Below are positions 40,301-53,138 of a stretch of 64,000 nucleotides of DNA, piece by piece (position 1 is the first letter of the stretch; every line of letters starts with the position of its first letter). The notes beneath the pieces are model-generated. The model saw nothing but the letters and a program-made list of their open reading frames with translations. It was not told where the DNA came from and ran no database searches. Where the stretch lies: the NCBI GenBank assembly GCA_016709575.1, contig JADJMM010000008.1, positions 186,001 to 250,000 on the forward strand. Direction: 5' to 3'. The DNA is from Sphingobacteriaceae bacterium. GTDB lineage: Bacteria > Bacteroidota > Bacteroidia > B-17B0 > Aurantibacillaceae. The translations under genes and the position numbers were made by a program.

Positions 40301-43300
40301 AGCGGTCATTGTTGTGGTAGGTGAAGAAATACAAAGTGTTTGCGTTGTTCCTGCATTTGATGGTGTTGGAAGATCATTTACAAGAATTGAAACTGTTGAT
40401 GAACTTGCAGAACATGGATTGTTTGAAATCGTCCATTCAAAAATATTTAAACCTAAACCTAAACCTGTAATTGAAGTTGTAGGTGATAATGAATTAGTAA
40501 TTGTTCCTGAACCTGAAATTAATGACCAAGTACCAACACCTACTGTAGCAGTGTTAGCATTCATAAAGGCATTCGGACTTGTAATACAAACAGTTTGACT
40601 AAATCCTGCATTAGCAATAGTCGGCACATCTTTAACTTCAATGGTCATAGTTGAAGATGAAGCTAAACAAGGTGCGTTTGAAATTGTCCATTGGAAGACA
40701 TTAGTTCCTAAAGGTAAACCTGTAATAGAAGTTGTAGGTGATAATGAATTTGTAATGGAACCGCCACCAGAAACTAAAGTCCAAACACCGGTACCAACAG
40801 TTGCAGTGTTAGCTGTCATTATTGTCGTCGGGCTAGATATACAAATAGTTTGACTGATACCTGCATTTGCTAAAGTCGGAATATCATTCACAAATAATGT
40901 GACAGTTGAAACCGAAGCTAAACAAGGTGCGTTAGAAATCGTCCAAGCAAAAACATTTGCACCTATTGCTAAACCTGTAATTGAAGTTGTAGGTGATAAT
41001 GAATTTGTGATTGTACCCGAACCTGAAACTAAGGTCCAAACGCCGGTACCAACTGTTGCAGTATTTGCAGTCATTGCAGTTGTTGGTGAAGAAATACAAA
41101 GTGTTTGAGATGTTCCTGCGTTTGAAACTGTAGGAATGTCATTTACAATTATCGCCACAGTAGCGGTAGACGCTAAACATGGCGCATTCGAGATTGTCCA
41201 AGCGAAAACGTTTGTTCCTAAAGCTAAACCAGTAATTGTAGTTGTAGGTAGTAATGAGTTTGTAATTACACCAGAACCCGAAACTAACGTCCAAACACCT
41301 GTACCAACAGCTGGGAAGTTAGCATTCATTGAAGTTGTTGGTGAAGAAATACAAAGTGTTTGAGTTGTACCTGCATTTGCTACAGTCGGAATATCATTCA
41401 CAAATAATGTAACAGTTGAAACCGAAGCTAAACATGGGGCATTAGAAATTGTCCAAGCAAAAACATTTGCACCTAAAGCTAATCCTGTAATTGATGTTGT
41501 AGGTGAAAGTGAATTCGTGATTGTTCCACTACCTGAAACTAAAGTCCAAACACCAACACCGACTGTTGCTGTATTTGCAGTCATTACAGTTGTTGGTGAA
41601 GAAATACAAAGTGTTTGTGATGCTCCTGCATTCGAAATTGTAGGAATGTCATTCACAATAATTGACACTGTTGCTACACTTGGCGCACATGGATTATTTG
41701 AAATCGTCCAAGGAAAACGTTTGTTCCAAGAGCCAAACCTGTTATAGTTGTAGTTGGTAATAATGAATTTGTAATTACGCCTGTTCCTGATACTAATGTC
41801 CAAGCGCCTGTTCCAACACTTGGGAAGTTAGCATTCATCATTGTTGTTGGAGAAGAAATACAAAGGGTTTGTGTTGCACCGGCATTCGCTACCGTTGGAA
41901 TGTCATTAACAAACAATGTTACTGTTGAAACTGAAGCTAAACAAGGCGCGTTTGAAATAGTCCAAGCAAAAACATTTGCACCTAATTGCTAACCCAATTG
42001 AGTTGTTGGTGATAATGAATTTGTGATTGTTCCTGAACCCGAAGCTAAAGTCCAAACGCCAACACCGACTGTTGCTGTATTAGCTGTCATTACAGTTATT
42101 GGAGACGAAATACAAAGTGTTTGAGATGTTCCTGCGTTTGAAACCGTAGGAATATCATTTACAATAATTGAAACTGTTGCTACACTTGGTGCACATGGAT
42201 TATTAGAAACAGTCCAGGCAAAAACATTGGTGCCTAATGCTAAACCTGTAATTGTGTGAAGTTGGTAATAATGAATTTGTAATTACACCAGAACCTGATA
42301 CTAAAGTCCAAACTCCTGTTCCAACACTTGGGAAGTTAGCGTTCATTGAAGTTGTAGGCGAAGAAATACAAAGCGTTTGTGTTGCACCGGCATTCGCTGC
42401 AGTTGGAATATCATTTACAAATAATGTAACTGTTGAAACCGAAGCTAAACAAGGCGCATTAGAAATAGTCCAAGCAAAGACATTTGCGCCTAATGCTAAT
42501 CCTGTAATTGATGTTGTGGGTGATAATGAATTGGTGATGGTTCCTGAACCTGAAACTAAAGTCCAAACACCAACACCAACTGTTGCTGTATTTGCAGTCA
42601 TTACAGTTGTTGGTGAAGAAATACAAAGTATTTGTGATGCTCCTGCGTTTGAAACTGTAGGTATGTCGTTAACAATAATTGCAACAGTTGCGGTAGATGC
42701 TAAACACGGCGCGTTAGAAATGGTCCATGCAAACACATTCGTTCCTAATCCTAATCCGGTAATTGATGTTGTTGATGATAATGAATTTGTTATTACACCG
42801 GCTCCGGAAACTAACGACCATGTGCCAACTCCAACGGTTGCAGTATTGGCTGTCATTACAGTTGTAGGCGAAGAAACACAAAGTGTTTGTGTTGTACCTG
42901 CATTCGCTACAGTTGGTATATCATTCACAAATAAAGTTACTGATGAAACAGAAGCTAAACAAGGCGCATTTGAAATGGTCCAAGCAAAAACGTTTGCTCC
43001 TATTGCTAATCCTGTTATTGATGTTGTGGGTGATAATGAATTGGTGATAGTTCCTGAACCTGATATTAACGACCAAGTGCCAACTCCAACAGTTGCAGTA
43101 TTAGCTGTCATTGCTGTTGTTGGAGAAGAAATACAAAGTGTTTGATTTGTTCCGGCATTTGAAATAGATGGAATATCGTTAACGAATAATGTGACTGTTG
43201 ATACTGATGCTAAGCAAGGTGCGTTTGAAATTGTCCACGCAAAAACATTTGTACCAATTGCTAATCCAGTAATTGAAGTAGTTGGTGATAATGAATTAGT

Positions 43301-46300
43301 AATAGTTCCCGAACCTGAAATTAATGTCCAAACTCCAATGCCAACTGTTGCAGTGTTAGCTGTCATTACGGTTGTTGGAGAAGAAATACAAAGTGTTTGT
43401 GTTGTTCCTGCATTAGCTATTGTTGGAACATCATTTACTACAATTGCAACAGTTGAAGATGAAGGGAAACAAGGGTTGTCATAAATAGTCCAAGCAAAAA
43501 CATTTGTTCCTAATCCTAAACCTGTAATATTTGTTGTTGGAGAAAGTGAATTTGTAATAACTCCTGTTCCTGAAACTAAAGTCCATTCGCCTGTTCCGGA
43601 TATTGGTGTGTTTCCGTTTAATGTTGTGGTTGGAGAAGAAACACAAAGCGTTTGGTTAGTTCCTGCATTTGAAATTGTTGGACCCGGATTAACCATGATA
43701 GTCATAGTTGAAACTGAAGGGGCACAAGGTGAATTTGAAATAGTCCAAGCAAAAACATTTGTTCCTAATCCTAAAGCTGTAATGCCGGTTGTTGGTGAAA
43801 GTGAATTTGTAATCGCACCTGACCCTGAAACTAAAGTCCATGCACCTGTTCCAATGGTTGGAGCATTCGCAGTCATAGTTGCAGTTGGAACGTTGAAACA
43901 AACTGTTTGATTTACACCGGCAACCGAAGTTGTTGGAAGATCATTCACTATAATTGCGACGGTTGAAGTAGAAGCTAAACAAGGTGCATTCGAAATAGTC
44001 CAAGCAAAAATATTTGTCCCTATACCTAATCCTGTAATTGTTGTATTAGGTGATAATGAATTTGTAATAACTCCAGAACCTGAAATTAAAGTCCAAACAC
44101 CCGTACCAACTGTTGCTGTGTTGGCCGACATAAATGCTGTTGGGAAAGAAATACATAATGTTTGACTTGATCCGGCATTAGCTATTGTTGGAACTTGATT
44201 AACTGTAATCGTTACGTTTGAACTTGAAGGCGTACAAGGATTGTTTGAGATGGTCCAAGCAAAAACATTGTTTCCTAAGCCTAATCCCGTAATGGAAGTT
44301 GTAGGTGAAAGTGAATTTGTAATAATACCTGTCCCCGAAACTAATGTCCAAGCACCTGTTCCAGTTGCAGGGAAGTTGGCATTCATCACAGTAGTTGGAG
44401 AAGAAATACAAAGTGTTTGGTTTGTTCCTGCATTTGCTATAGTTGGAATTTGATTAACTGTAATCGTTACGTTTGAACTTGAAGGCGCACAAGGTGCATT
44501 AGAAATAGTCCAAGCAAAAACATTTGTTCCTAGACCTAAGCCGGTGATACTTGTTGTTGGTGATAATGAATTGGTGATTACTCCTGTTCCCGAAACTAAA
44601 GTCCAAATGCCTGTTCCAATTGTAGCAGTATTTGCGGTCATGAATGTATTTGGACTGGTAATACAAAGTGTTTGATTCGAACCTGCGTTTGCAATTGTTG
44701 GAACCTGATTTACAGTAATGGTTACGTTTGCAATTGAAGGTGTACAAGGATTGTTTGAGATAGTCCAAGCAAAAACATTGTTTCCTATACCTAATCCTGT
44801 AATACTTGTTGTTGGTGATAATGAATTTGTGATGACGCCCGTCCCTGAAACTAAAGTCCAAGCACCCGTTCCAGTTGGAGGGAAGTTGGCATTCATTACA
44901 GTTGTTGGAGAAGATATACAAAGTGTTTGGTTTGATCCTGCATTTGCTATTGTTGGAATCTGATTAACTGTAATCGTTACGTTTGAACTTGAAGGCGCAC
45001 AAGGTGCATTAGAAATAGTCCAAGCAAAAACATTTGTTCCAAGACCTAAGCCGGTGATACTTGTTGTTGGTGATAACGAGTTAGTAATTACTCCTGTTCC
45101 CGAAACTAAAGTCCAAACGCCTGTTCCAATTGTAGCAGTGTTAGCTGTCATCAATGTATTTGGACTTGTAATACATAGTGTTTGATTCGAACCAGCGTTT
45201 GCAATTGTTGGAACTTGATTTACAGTAATGGTTACGTTAGCAATTGAGGGAGCGCAAGGCGAATTTGAAATGGTCCACGCAAAAATGTTGTTTCCTAAAC
45301 CTAATCCTGTAATACTTGTTGTTGGTGAGAGTGAATTTGTGATGACGCCCGTCCCTGAAACTAATGTCCAAGCTCCGGTTCCAATTGTAGGGAAGTTGGC
45401 ATTCATTACAGTTGTTGGAGACGATATACAAAGTGTTTGGTTTGATCCTGCATTTGATATTGTTGGAATTTGATTAACAGTTATGGTTACGTTTGAACTT
45501 GAAGGAGCACAAGGTGCGTTTGAAATAGTCCACGCAAAAACATTTGTTCCTAAGCCTAATCCTGTAATGGAAGTTGAAGGCGATAATGAATTTGTAATAA
45601 CTCCTGTTCCTGAAACTAAAGTCCAAACGCCTGTACCAACTGTTGCAGTGTTAGCTGTCATAAATGTATTTGGACTCGTAATACATAATGTTTGATTAGA
45701 GCCTGCGTTTGAAATTGTCGGAACTTGATTTACAGTAATGGTTACGTTAGCAACTGAAGCGAGACAAGGCGCATTTGAAATGGTCCACGCAAAAACATTA
45801 TTTCCTAATCCTAAACCTGTAATTGATGTTGTTGGTGATAATGAATTTGTAATAACTCCTGTTCCTGAAACTAAAGTCCAAGCACCTGTTCCAACAAAGG
45901 GAAGTTCGCGTTCATTGATGTTGTTGGCGAAGAAATGCAAAGTGTTTGATTAGATCCTGCACTAGCAATAGTGGGAACGTCGTTTACTATAATCGCCAAG
46001 GTTGAAGTAGAAGCAAAACAAGGCGCATTAGAAATGGTCCAAGCAAGAATATTTGTTCCTAAACCTAATCCTGTAATACTTGTTGTTGGTGATAAGGAAT
46101 TGGTGATTACTCCTGAACCTGAAACTAAACTCCAAGTTCCTACACCAACAGTTGCAGTATTAGCTGACATAAATGTATTCGCATTAGTAATACACAACGT
46201 TTGACTAGCACCTGCATTGGCAGTTGTTGGAGCCTGTTTAACTGTTATTGTAACGTTTGAAGTGGTTGGCAAACAAGGCGCATTTGATATAGTCCAAGCA

Positions 46301-49300
46301 AAAACATTATTTCCTAAACCTAACCCTGTAATGCTTGTTGTTGGTGAAAGTGAATTGGTGATTATTCCTGTTCCTGATACTAATGTCCAAACACCTATAC
46401 CAACTGTTGCTGTGTTAGCAGTCATCACAGTTGTCGGCGAAGAAATACAAAGTGTTTGATTGGTTCCAGCATTTGCAATTGTAGGAACATTATTTACAGT
46501 TATGGCTACAGTTGATGAAGATGCTAAACAAGGCGCATTCGAAATGGTCCAAGCAAAAATGTTTGTTCCTAAACCTAATCCTGTAATTGATGTCGTGGGT
46601 GATAACGAATTTGTAATAATTCCTGTTCCCGAAACTAAACTCCATGTTCCTGTACCAACAGTTGCAGTGTTGGCTGTCATAAATGTATTCGGACTCGTAA
46701 TACATAAAGTTTGATTTGAACCAGCATTCGAAATACTTGGAATGTTGTTTACTGTAATTGTTATTGTAGCAACAGATGCCGGACAAGGCGCATTAGAAAT
46801 AGTCCAAGCGAACACATTATTTCCTAAGCCTAGGCCTGTAATTGATGATGTTGGCGAAAGTGAATTTGTAATTACTCCTGTTCCGGAAACTAATGTCCAA
46901 GCTCCTGTGCCAACAATAGGAGTATTTGCTAACATAGTTGTTGTTGGATTAGAAATACAAAGAGTTTGATCAATACCGGCATCAGCAACCGTTGGAAAAT
47001 CATTAACTCTAATTACAACGTTCGAACTTGATGGAGCGCAAGGTGCGTTTGAAATAGTCCAAGCGAAGATATTATTTCCTAAACCTAATCCTGTAACACT
47101 AGTTGTTGGTGATAATGAATTAGTAATTGTTCCCGAACCTGAAACTAATGTCCAGGCTCCCGTACCAACAGTTGCGGTATTGGCGGTCATGAAAGTATTC
47201 GGACTACTAATACATAAAGTTTGATTAGAGCCTGCGCTTGATATTGTTGGAACGTCGTTTACAATTATGGCTACTGTTGCATTCGATGGTGCACATGGTG
47301 CATTTGAAATTTCCCACTGAAAAATATTTGTACCTACTGCTAATCCGGTTATTGTTGTTAATGGTGACAAAGAATTGGTGATTGTTCCTGAACCGGAAAG
47401 TAAAGTCCAAGCACCGCTACCAACAAATGGAATATTAGCTGCCATAGTTGTAGTGGGCGAGGAGATACATAAAGTTTGATTTGGTCCAGCGCTTGCTATT
47501 GATGGAACATCATTTACTATTATTGCTACGGTTGATGCTGATGGTGAACAAGGATTGTTTGAAATTTCCCACTCAAAAATATTAACACCTAATCCTAAAC
47601 CTGTAATACTGGTTGTTGGTGATAATGAATTGGTGATAGTTCCGGAACCTGAAACCAAAGTCCATATACCTGTTCCAACTGTTGCTGTATTGGCAGTCAT
47701 GAATGTATTAGGACTACTAATACATAGTGTTTGATTAGAGCCTGCATTCGAAATAGTTGGTACATCTTCAACAACTATGGCCATTGTTGCAGTTGATGCT
47801 ACACAAGGTGCGTTCGAAATAGTCCAAGAAAAAACATTTGTACCAACTGCAAGTCCTGTAATGGATGTTGTTGGTGACAATGAATTTGTAATTACACCTG
47901 TACCGGAAACTAACGACCATGTGCCAATACCAAGAGTAGCTGAGTTTGCGCTCATGGTAGTTGTTGGTGTGGTGATACAAAGTGTTTGACTTACTCCGGC
48001 ACTTGCAATCGTTGGCACATCTTCAACAACTATTGTAACTGTTGATGAAGAAGCTAAACAAGGAGCGTTCGAGATAGTCCATTCAAATACATTTGTTCCA
48101 AGTGCTAATCCTGTGATTGAAGTTATTGGTGAAAGTGAATTAGTTATTGTTCCTGAACCTGAAATTAAACTCCATGTTCCAATGCCAACAGTTGCGGCAT
48201 TGGCAGTCATCAAGGTATTCGGACTTGTAATACATAAAGTTTGATTTGCACCACCATTCGAAATAGTTGGGACATCACTAACAATAATTGCAACTGTAGA
48301 AATTGAAGGGGCGCAAGGTGAATTTGAAATAGTCCACGAAAAATATTTGTTCCAACTGCAAGTCCAGTTATTGTAGTATTAGGAGATAATGAATTTGTAA
48401 TAATACCTGTACCTGAAACTAACGACCATGTGCCAACACCAACGGTTGCTGTGTTAGCAGTCATGATAGTTGTTGGTGAAGAAATACAAAGTGTTTGATT
48501 TGTTCCGGCGTTTGCAAGCGTAGGAACATTATTTACTGTTATTGAAACTGTAGATGTGGAAGCGGCACAAGGTGTGTTTCCAATTGTCCATGCAAAAATA
48601 TTTGTACCTAAACCTAATCCGGTTATTGTGGTAGAAGGGGAAAGTGAATTAGTAATAACACCCGTTCCTGAAACTAACGACCAAGTTCCTATACCAACGG
48701 TTGCAGTGTTAGCTGACATAGTAGCGGTTGGTGAAGAAATACAAATAGTTTGATTAGTACCTGCATTTGCAATAGAAGGTACAGCTCTTCCAACAATAAT
48801 TATATCGTCAAAAGTTGCAGTGCAAGGTGCATTTGAAATTGTCCATCGAAAAGTATTATTGCCAACTCCTAAACCTGTAATAAGTGAGGTAGGACTTGAT
48901 GGCGTTGCAATAGTTCCTGCACCTCCAATTAAAGTCCAAAGCCCTGTACCAGCTGTAGGGGTATTAGCAGCCATTGTCGCACTCGAGCTAACACAAACAG
49001 TTTGATCGGCTCCTGCTGCTGCTATTGATGGTAAAGGCCTGATTGTTATAGTAACATTATCAACAGAAGTTGTACAAGGTAAGTTTGAGATAGACCAGGT
49101 AAGCACAGTGGTACCAACCGTTAGTCCTGTTAATGTTGAAGTTGGTGAAAGAGAATTTGTAATGATACCAGGACCGGAAACTTTTATCCAAGCGCCAACA
49201 CCTGCTGTTGGTGTATTACCTGCAAGTGTAGTTGAGCCTGTACTAACACAAACAGTTTGATCAACTCCTGCATTTGCAATAGATGGAACCGCTCTTCCAA

Positions 49301-50958
49301 CAATTATGACATCATCAAAGGTTGCAGTACAAGGTGCGTTAGAAATAGTCCATCGGAAAGTATTGTTACCAACGCCTAATCCTGTAATACCGGAGGTTGG
49401 ACTAGTTGGTGTTGTTATGGTACCTGCGCCACCAAGTAATGTCCATAATCCTGTGCCTGCAGTAGGAGTGTTGGCTGCCATTGTTGCTCCTGAACTAACA
49501 CAAACCGTTTGATCAATTCCTGCTGTTGCAATTGAAGGAAGCGCTCTAGTTGTAATGGTCATGTTATCAACTGAAGTTGTGCAAGGTAAATTTGAAATAG
49601 ACCAGGTGAGTACAGTTGTCCCGACCGTTAGTCCGGTTAATGTTGAGTTAGGAGTAAGTGAATTTGTAATGGTGCCGGGGCCTGAAACTTTTACCCAACG
49701 ACCAACACCTGCAGTTGGTGTATTACCGGCGAGTGTAGTAGATCCTGTACTAACACAAACTGTTTGATCAACACCTGCATTTGCAATGGAAGGCACTGCT
49801 CTTCCAACAATTATAATATTATCTTGAGAACTTACACAAGGGGCGTTAGTAATGTTCCATCGAAATGTGTTGTTACCAACTCCTAATCCTGTAATGCCGG
49901 ATGTTGGACTGGTTGGTGTAGTTATAGTTCCGGCACCACCAATTAAAGTCCAAAGTCCTGTACCCGCAGTTGGAGTATTGGCTGCCATTACAGCACCGGA
50001 ACTTACACAAACAGTTTGATCCGGACCAGCTGCTGAAATTGACGTAGCTCCTCTTGTTGTGATAGTCATATTAGAAACCGAAGAGGCGCATGGCGGATTG
50101 CTAATTGACCAAGTTAGGACAGTTAAGCCTGCGGTTAATCCAGTTACTGTTGTATTTCTTACAAGTGGATTTGTTATAGTTCCGGAACCTGAAACTTTAA
50201 CCCATACTCCTGTTCCTAAAGCTACAATATTGCCATTCAAAGTAGCAGTTGCAGTACCTGTAGTTGCACAAACGGTTTGACTTAGTCCGGCATTTGAACT
50301 GTTGGAGGAGGACGTATAGTAATAGTCATGTTAGCGGTTGACGAAGTACAAGGCGAATTACTAATAGACCAGGTTAATACAGTGGTGCCGACCGTTAGTC
50401 CTGTTATAGTTGATGCGGGATTGGTTGGCGTTGTTACCGTTCCTGGTCCTGAAACTTTTACCCATATTCCAGTCCCGTTTACAGGATTATTACCTGCCAA
50501 TAAAGCTGAACCAGCCGTAACGCAAACGGTTTGACTTGGTCCGGCATTAGCAACAGTTGGAAGTGGGCGTGTTGTTATTGTTACGTTTGATGCAGAAGGA
50601 GTACATGTTCCGTTAGTGATGGTCCATGCAAAAACATTTGTACCTACTGCTAATCCAGTAATAGTTGTATTTGGTATAAGGAATTTGTTATTACACCAGT
50701 TCCTGAAACTAAAGTCCATCTTCCAATTCCTGCACCTGTGGCAGTGTTTGCTGCCATTAAAGCATTAGTCCCAATACATAAAGTTTGGCTTGGACCAGCA
50801 TTTGAAACTTGACATTGTGATTGTAAAGTGTTGGTTTTTAGAAAAAAGAGACAGCAAATCAGAACAAGAAATATCTTATTTGGAAAGGTAAAGTGGGTAT
50901 TTTCGTTAAATCTCTCATTTTTTGAAGATAATTTGTTCGAATTTAGGAGGTTGGGCAC
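37361..50958 (-). CDS. Giant repetitive surface protein with T9SS type B (CHU_C) sorting tail (frameshifted)
   Basis: One gene of about 4530 codons, split by single-base breaks near 38465, 41740, 41960-42250, 45905, 48345, 50260 and 50685. An N-terminal membrane/signal segment (FLVLICCLFFLKTNTLQSQ) is followed by about 52 tandem units of about 85 residues, each like NAG.NQTLC.SSP...TGVWTL, SGSG.ITNSL.P.T.ITGL and NVFAWTISNAPC, with two cysteines per unit (QTLC and NAPC) that may form one disulfide. The last units are divergent. The end is a gliding-motility-type tail (AISPNGDGINDYLEV, VVNRWGSVVFE, GYILIKR). Probably a T9SS-exported adhesin like SprB. Longest-frame start is GTG 50958; ATG 50918 (MRDLTKIPT) with one A restored is more likely. 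Confidence 0.88.
44190..45740 (-). repeat. Higher-order tandem repeat, 510 bp (two adhesin units)
   Basis: Within the giant gene, units alternate strictly between two kinds: QVP...CITSPNT.MTANTAT and QIP...CISSPTTVMNANFP. The same bases recur at exactly 510-bp steps (for example the segment around 44461, 44971 and 45481). Two-unit blocks were therefore duplicated recently. Similar two-unit steps occur at about 48.8-50.1 kb and, with 498 bp, at 38604/39102. Confidence 0.8.
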
Positions 50959-50959
50959 T

Positions 50960-50997
50960 TCAAAAAAAATCCCAAACCGTTTCTGATTTGGGATTAA
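50960..50997 (-). terminator. Terminator of the GAPDH gene
   Basis: AATCCCAAA and TTTGGGATT form a 9-bp stem; on the minus strand it is followed by an eight-T run. It lies directly before the giant gene, so that gene must have its own promoter downstream of this point. Confidence 0.88.
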
Positions 50998-51019
50998 AAT
51001 TCTGAAAGAAAAGAAAATT

Positions 51020-52480
51020 CTAATAATAAATTGCTCTTCTAACTTCTGAAATATGTTTACTGAAACGAATTACTTGACGGGTATATCCATATTCGTTATC
51101 ATACCAAACGTACAACACACAACTCTTTTTATCAGGAGAAATGATAGTTGCCTGACTATCGAAAACACTTGGACAAGAACTTCCAACAATATCAGTTGAC
51201 ACTAACTCATTGCTAAATGCGTATTGGATTTGCTCTACCAATCCGCCTTGTAAAGCGTATTTACGAATGATTTCGTTTACTTCTTCCTTAGTAACTTCTT
51301 TACTGATATTTAAATTTAAAATCGCTAAAGAAACATTTGGCGTTGGTACACGAACTGAATTAGCAGTGAATTTACCTGACAAATGAGGTAAAACTTTTTT
51401 CAAAGCACTTTCAGCACCGGTTTCAGTAATTACCATATTTAATGCTGCTGAACGTCCGCGACGAGATTTTTTATGGTAGTTATCTAATAGGTTTTGATCG
51501 TTTGTATACGAGTGAACAGTTTCAATATGTCCTTTTACTATTCCTAATTCTTTATCAATTACATAAAGAATTGGCATAATGGCATTGGTAGTACAAGAAG
51601 CTGCTGAAAATATTTTCTGTGTTTTTACATCAACAGTTTCGTGATTTACACCGTGAACTACATTAGGAACATCACCTTTTGCAGGTGCGGTTAATAATAC
51701 TTTTGAAATTCCTTTCGCTTGTAAATGACGACTTAATTCTTTGTCATCTCTAAAAACACCGGTGTTATCAATTAATAAAGCATCGTTAATTCCATACTTA
51801 GTATAATCCACATCTTCAGGGTTTTTAGAATCAATCATGTGAACTGTGTGTCCATTAATGATTAAAGCTTTGTTTGCTAAATCTTCAATAACAGTTCCTG
51901 GAAAAGGGCCATGAACTGAATCTGTACGAAGTAAATCAGCACGTTTTGTAATATCAGCATCGCTACTTCCTCTGGTAACAATCGCACGTAAACGTAATTG
52001 CTCACCTTTTCCTGCTTGAGATATTAATTCTCTCGCAGCTAAACGACCAATTCGCCCGAACCCAAATAATACCACATCTTTTGGTGTGATTGAACCTTTT
52101 TTACCAATTAAATCTTTTAACTTATTGTTTAAAAAATCTGTTTGAGATTTAAATTTATCTTTTTCCTGAAGCCACTCATAAGCTAATTTGCCTATATCAA
52201 TTCTTGAGGGACAAACGTCCAAATTATAAATCTCAGTAGCTAATGATACAGTATCTTTAACTGCAATAGTTTTCTTTACAATATCTTTTGCGTAAAAGTG
52301 AAGATTGATAATTTCACTCGCACTGCGGTCAACCAACTGATTTCTGAATAGAATTAACTCGATAGATTTATCGAACCAAAGTTTCCCAATAGCGCCAATT
52401 AAATCAATAGCTGCTTTTTCATCCTTAATCCACTCGTTAAGTTGTGTTTCGTAGGCGGAGTTTTTTGCAAGTGTTTCCAT
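51020..52480 (-). CDS. gap: Glyceraldehyde-3-phosphate dehydrogenase, long form
   Basis: 486 residues: an N-terminal helical extension of about 130 residues, then the NAD-binding domain (VVLFGFGRIGRLAARELI), the catalytic SAASCTTNAI (Cys296), and C-terminal motifs SVRVPTPNVSL and WYDNEYGYTRQVIRF. The enzyme oxidises glyceraldehyde-3-phosphate in glycolysis. Canonical GAPDH has about 335 residues; the extended form is known from Bacteroidota and some gammaproteobacteria. A possible -7 box (TAAATTTG on the minus strand) is at 52501-52508. Single-gene unit ended by the terminator at about 50980. Confidence 0.93.
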   Translation of the reverse strand: METLAKNSAYETQLNEWIKDEKAAIDLIGAIGKLWFDKSIELILFRNQLVDRSASEIINLHFYAKDIVKKTIAVKDTVSLATEIYNLDVCPSRIDIGKLAYEWLQEKDKFKSQTDFLNNKLKDLIGKKGSITPKDVVLFGFGRIGRLAARELISQAGKGEQLRLRAIVTRGSSDADITKRADLLRTDSVHGPFPGTVIEDLANKALIINGHTVHMIDSKNPEDVDYTKYGINDALLIDNTGVFRDDKELSRHLQAKGISKVLLTAPAKGDVPNVVHGVNHETVDVKTQKIFSAASCTTNAIMPILYVIDKELGIVKGHIETVHSYTNDQNLLDNYHKKSRRGRSAALNMVITETGAESALKKVLPHLSGKFTANSVRVPTPNVSLAILNLNISKEVTKEEVNEIIRKYALQGGLVEQIQYAFSNELVSTDIVGSSCPSVFDSQATIISPDKKSCVLYVWYDNEYGYTRQVIRFSKHISEVRRAIYY

Positions 52481-52551
52481 GTACTGTGTTTTTAGAAAAT
52501 CAAATTTAAAAAAATGATACCTTTTTTATAGTGTTGTTAATAATTGAGAAA

Positions 52552-52580
52552 CAAAAAAGCCGCGGAGACTTTTCCGCGGC
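52552..52580 (-). terminator. Terminator after ndk
   Basis: GCCGCGGA and TCCGCGGC form a GC-rich stem with a loop; on the minus strand a run of T follows. It begins 7 bases beyond the ndk stop. Confidence 0.88.
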
Positions 52581-52586
52581 GTATTT

Positions 52587-53006
52587 TTAAAAGCTTTCTA
52601 ATTGCGAAAAGAAAAAGTCGTCCTCAATATTTGCGTCTTCATCGCTATCAGACCCGTGAACAGCATTAGCTGCGCTAGATTTAGCGGAATAATTTACGGA
52701 TAGTTCCTTCCTCAGCTTTAGTTGGATCAGTGGCCCCAATTAATTTACGGTAATCAGCTACTGCATTGTCTTTTACTAAAACAGCTGCAACAATTGGCCC
52801 GTTACTCATATAGTTAACTAATTCACCATAAAAGGACGCTCTTTATGAACTGCGTAAAATTGTCCTGCTTGTTCCGGACTTAAACGAAGGTATTTCATTG
52901 CTAAAATTTTAAAACCACTTTGGTTTATTTTAGCTAAAATTGGCCCAATGTTGTTAGCTTCAACTGCATCGGGTTTAATCATGGTAAATGTGATGTTTCC
53001 TGCCAT
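52587..53006 (-). CDS. ndk: Nucleoside diphosphate kinase (two frameshifts)
   Basis: After correcting a missing A (about 52833) and an extra C (about 52700) the frame gives a full Ndk of about 139 residues: FTMIKPDAVEANNIGPILA, then HKERPFYGELVNYMSNGPIV, YRKLIGATDPTKAEEGTIRK and SSAANAVHGSDSDEDANIE. The catalytic histidine lies in NAVHGSDS. The enzyme transfers phosphate from ATP to nucleoside diphosphates. The first 62 residues are in frame from 53006. A -7 box TATCTTTG (minus strand) is at 53031-53038. The breaks are in a conserved housekeeping gene, so they are most likely errors. Confidence 0.9.
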
Positions 53007-53138
53007 TTTATCTTTAAATTAATAAGGGCGCAAAGATAGTGATTATTTATTATCTGCCACGACGGCGGGCTTATTTATTACAATATTATATGTTCCTTGA
53101 GTCGTAATTAATTGGTAAATTAGCAACTCGTTTAGCCT

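Noticed and set aside
38136..50534. Many open frames of 60 to 297 codons on the plus strand opposite the giant gene, e.g. 42252-43145 and 39957-40598
   Set aside because: They recur at the unit period in the same phase with V/E/P/T-rich low-quality protein. They are shadows of the repeat, with no start signals and no known domains.
37361..50958. CRISPR-like or satellite array
   Set aside because: The 255-bp period is a multiple of three, codes for protein on the minus strand and has no short repeat-spacer pattern.
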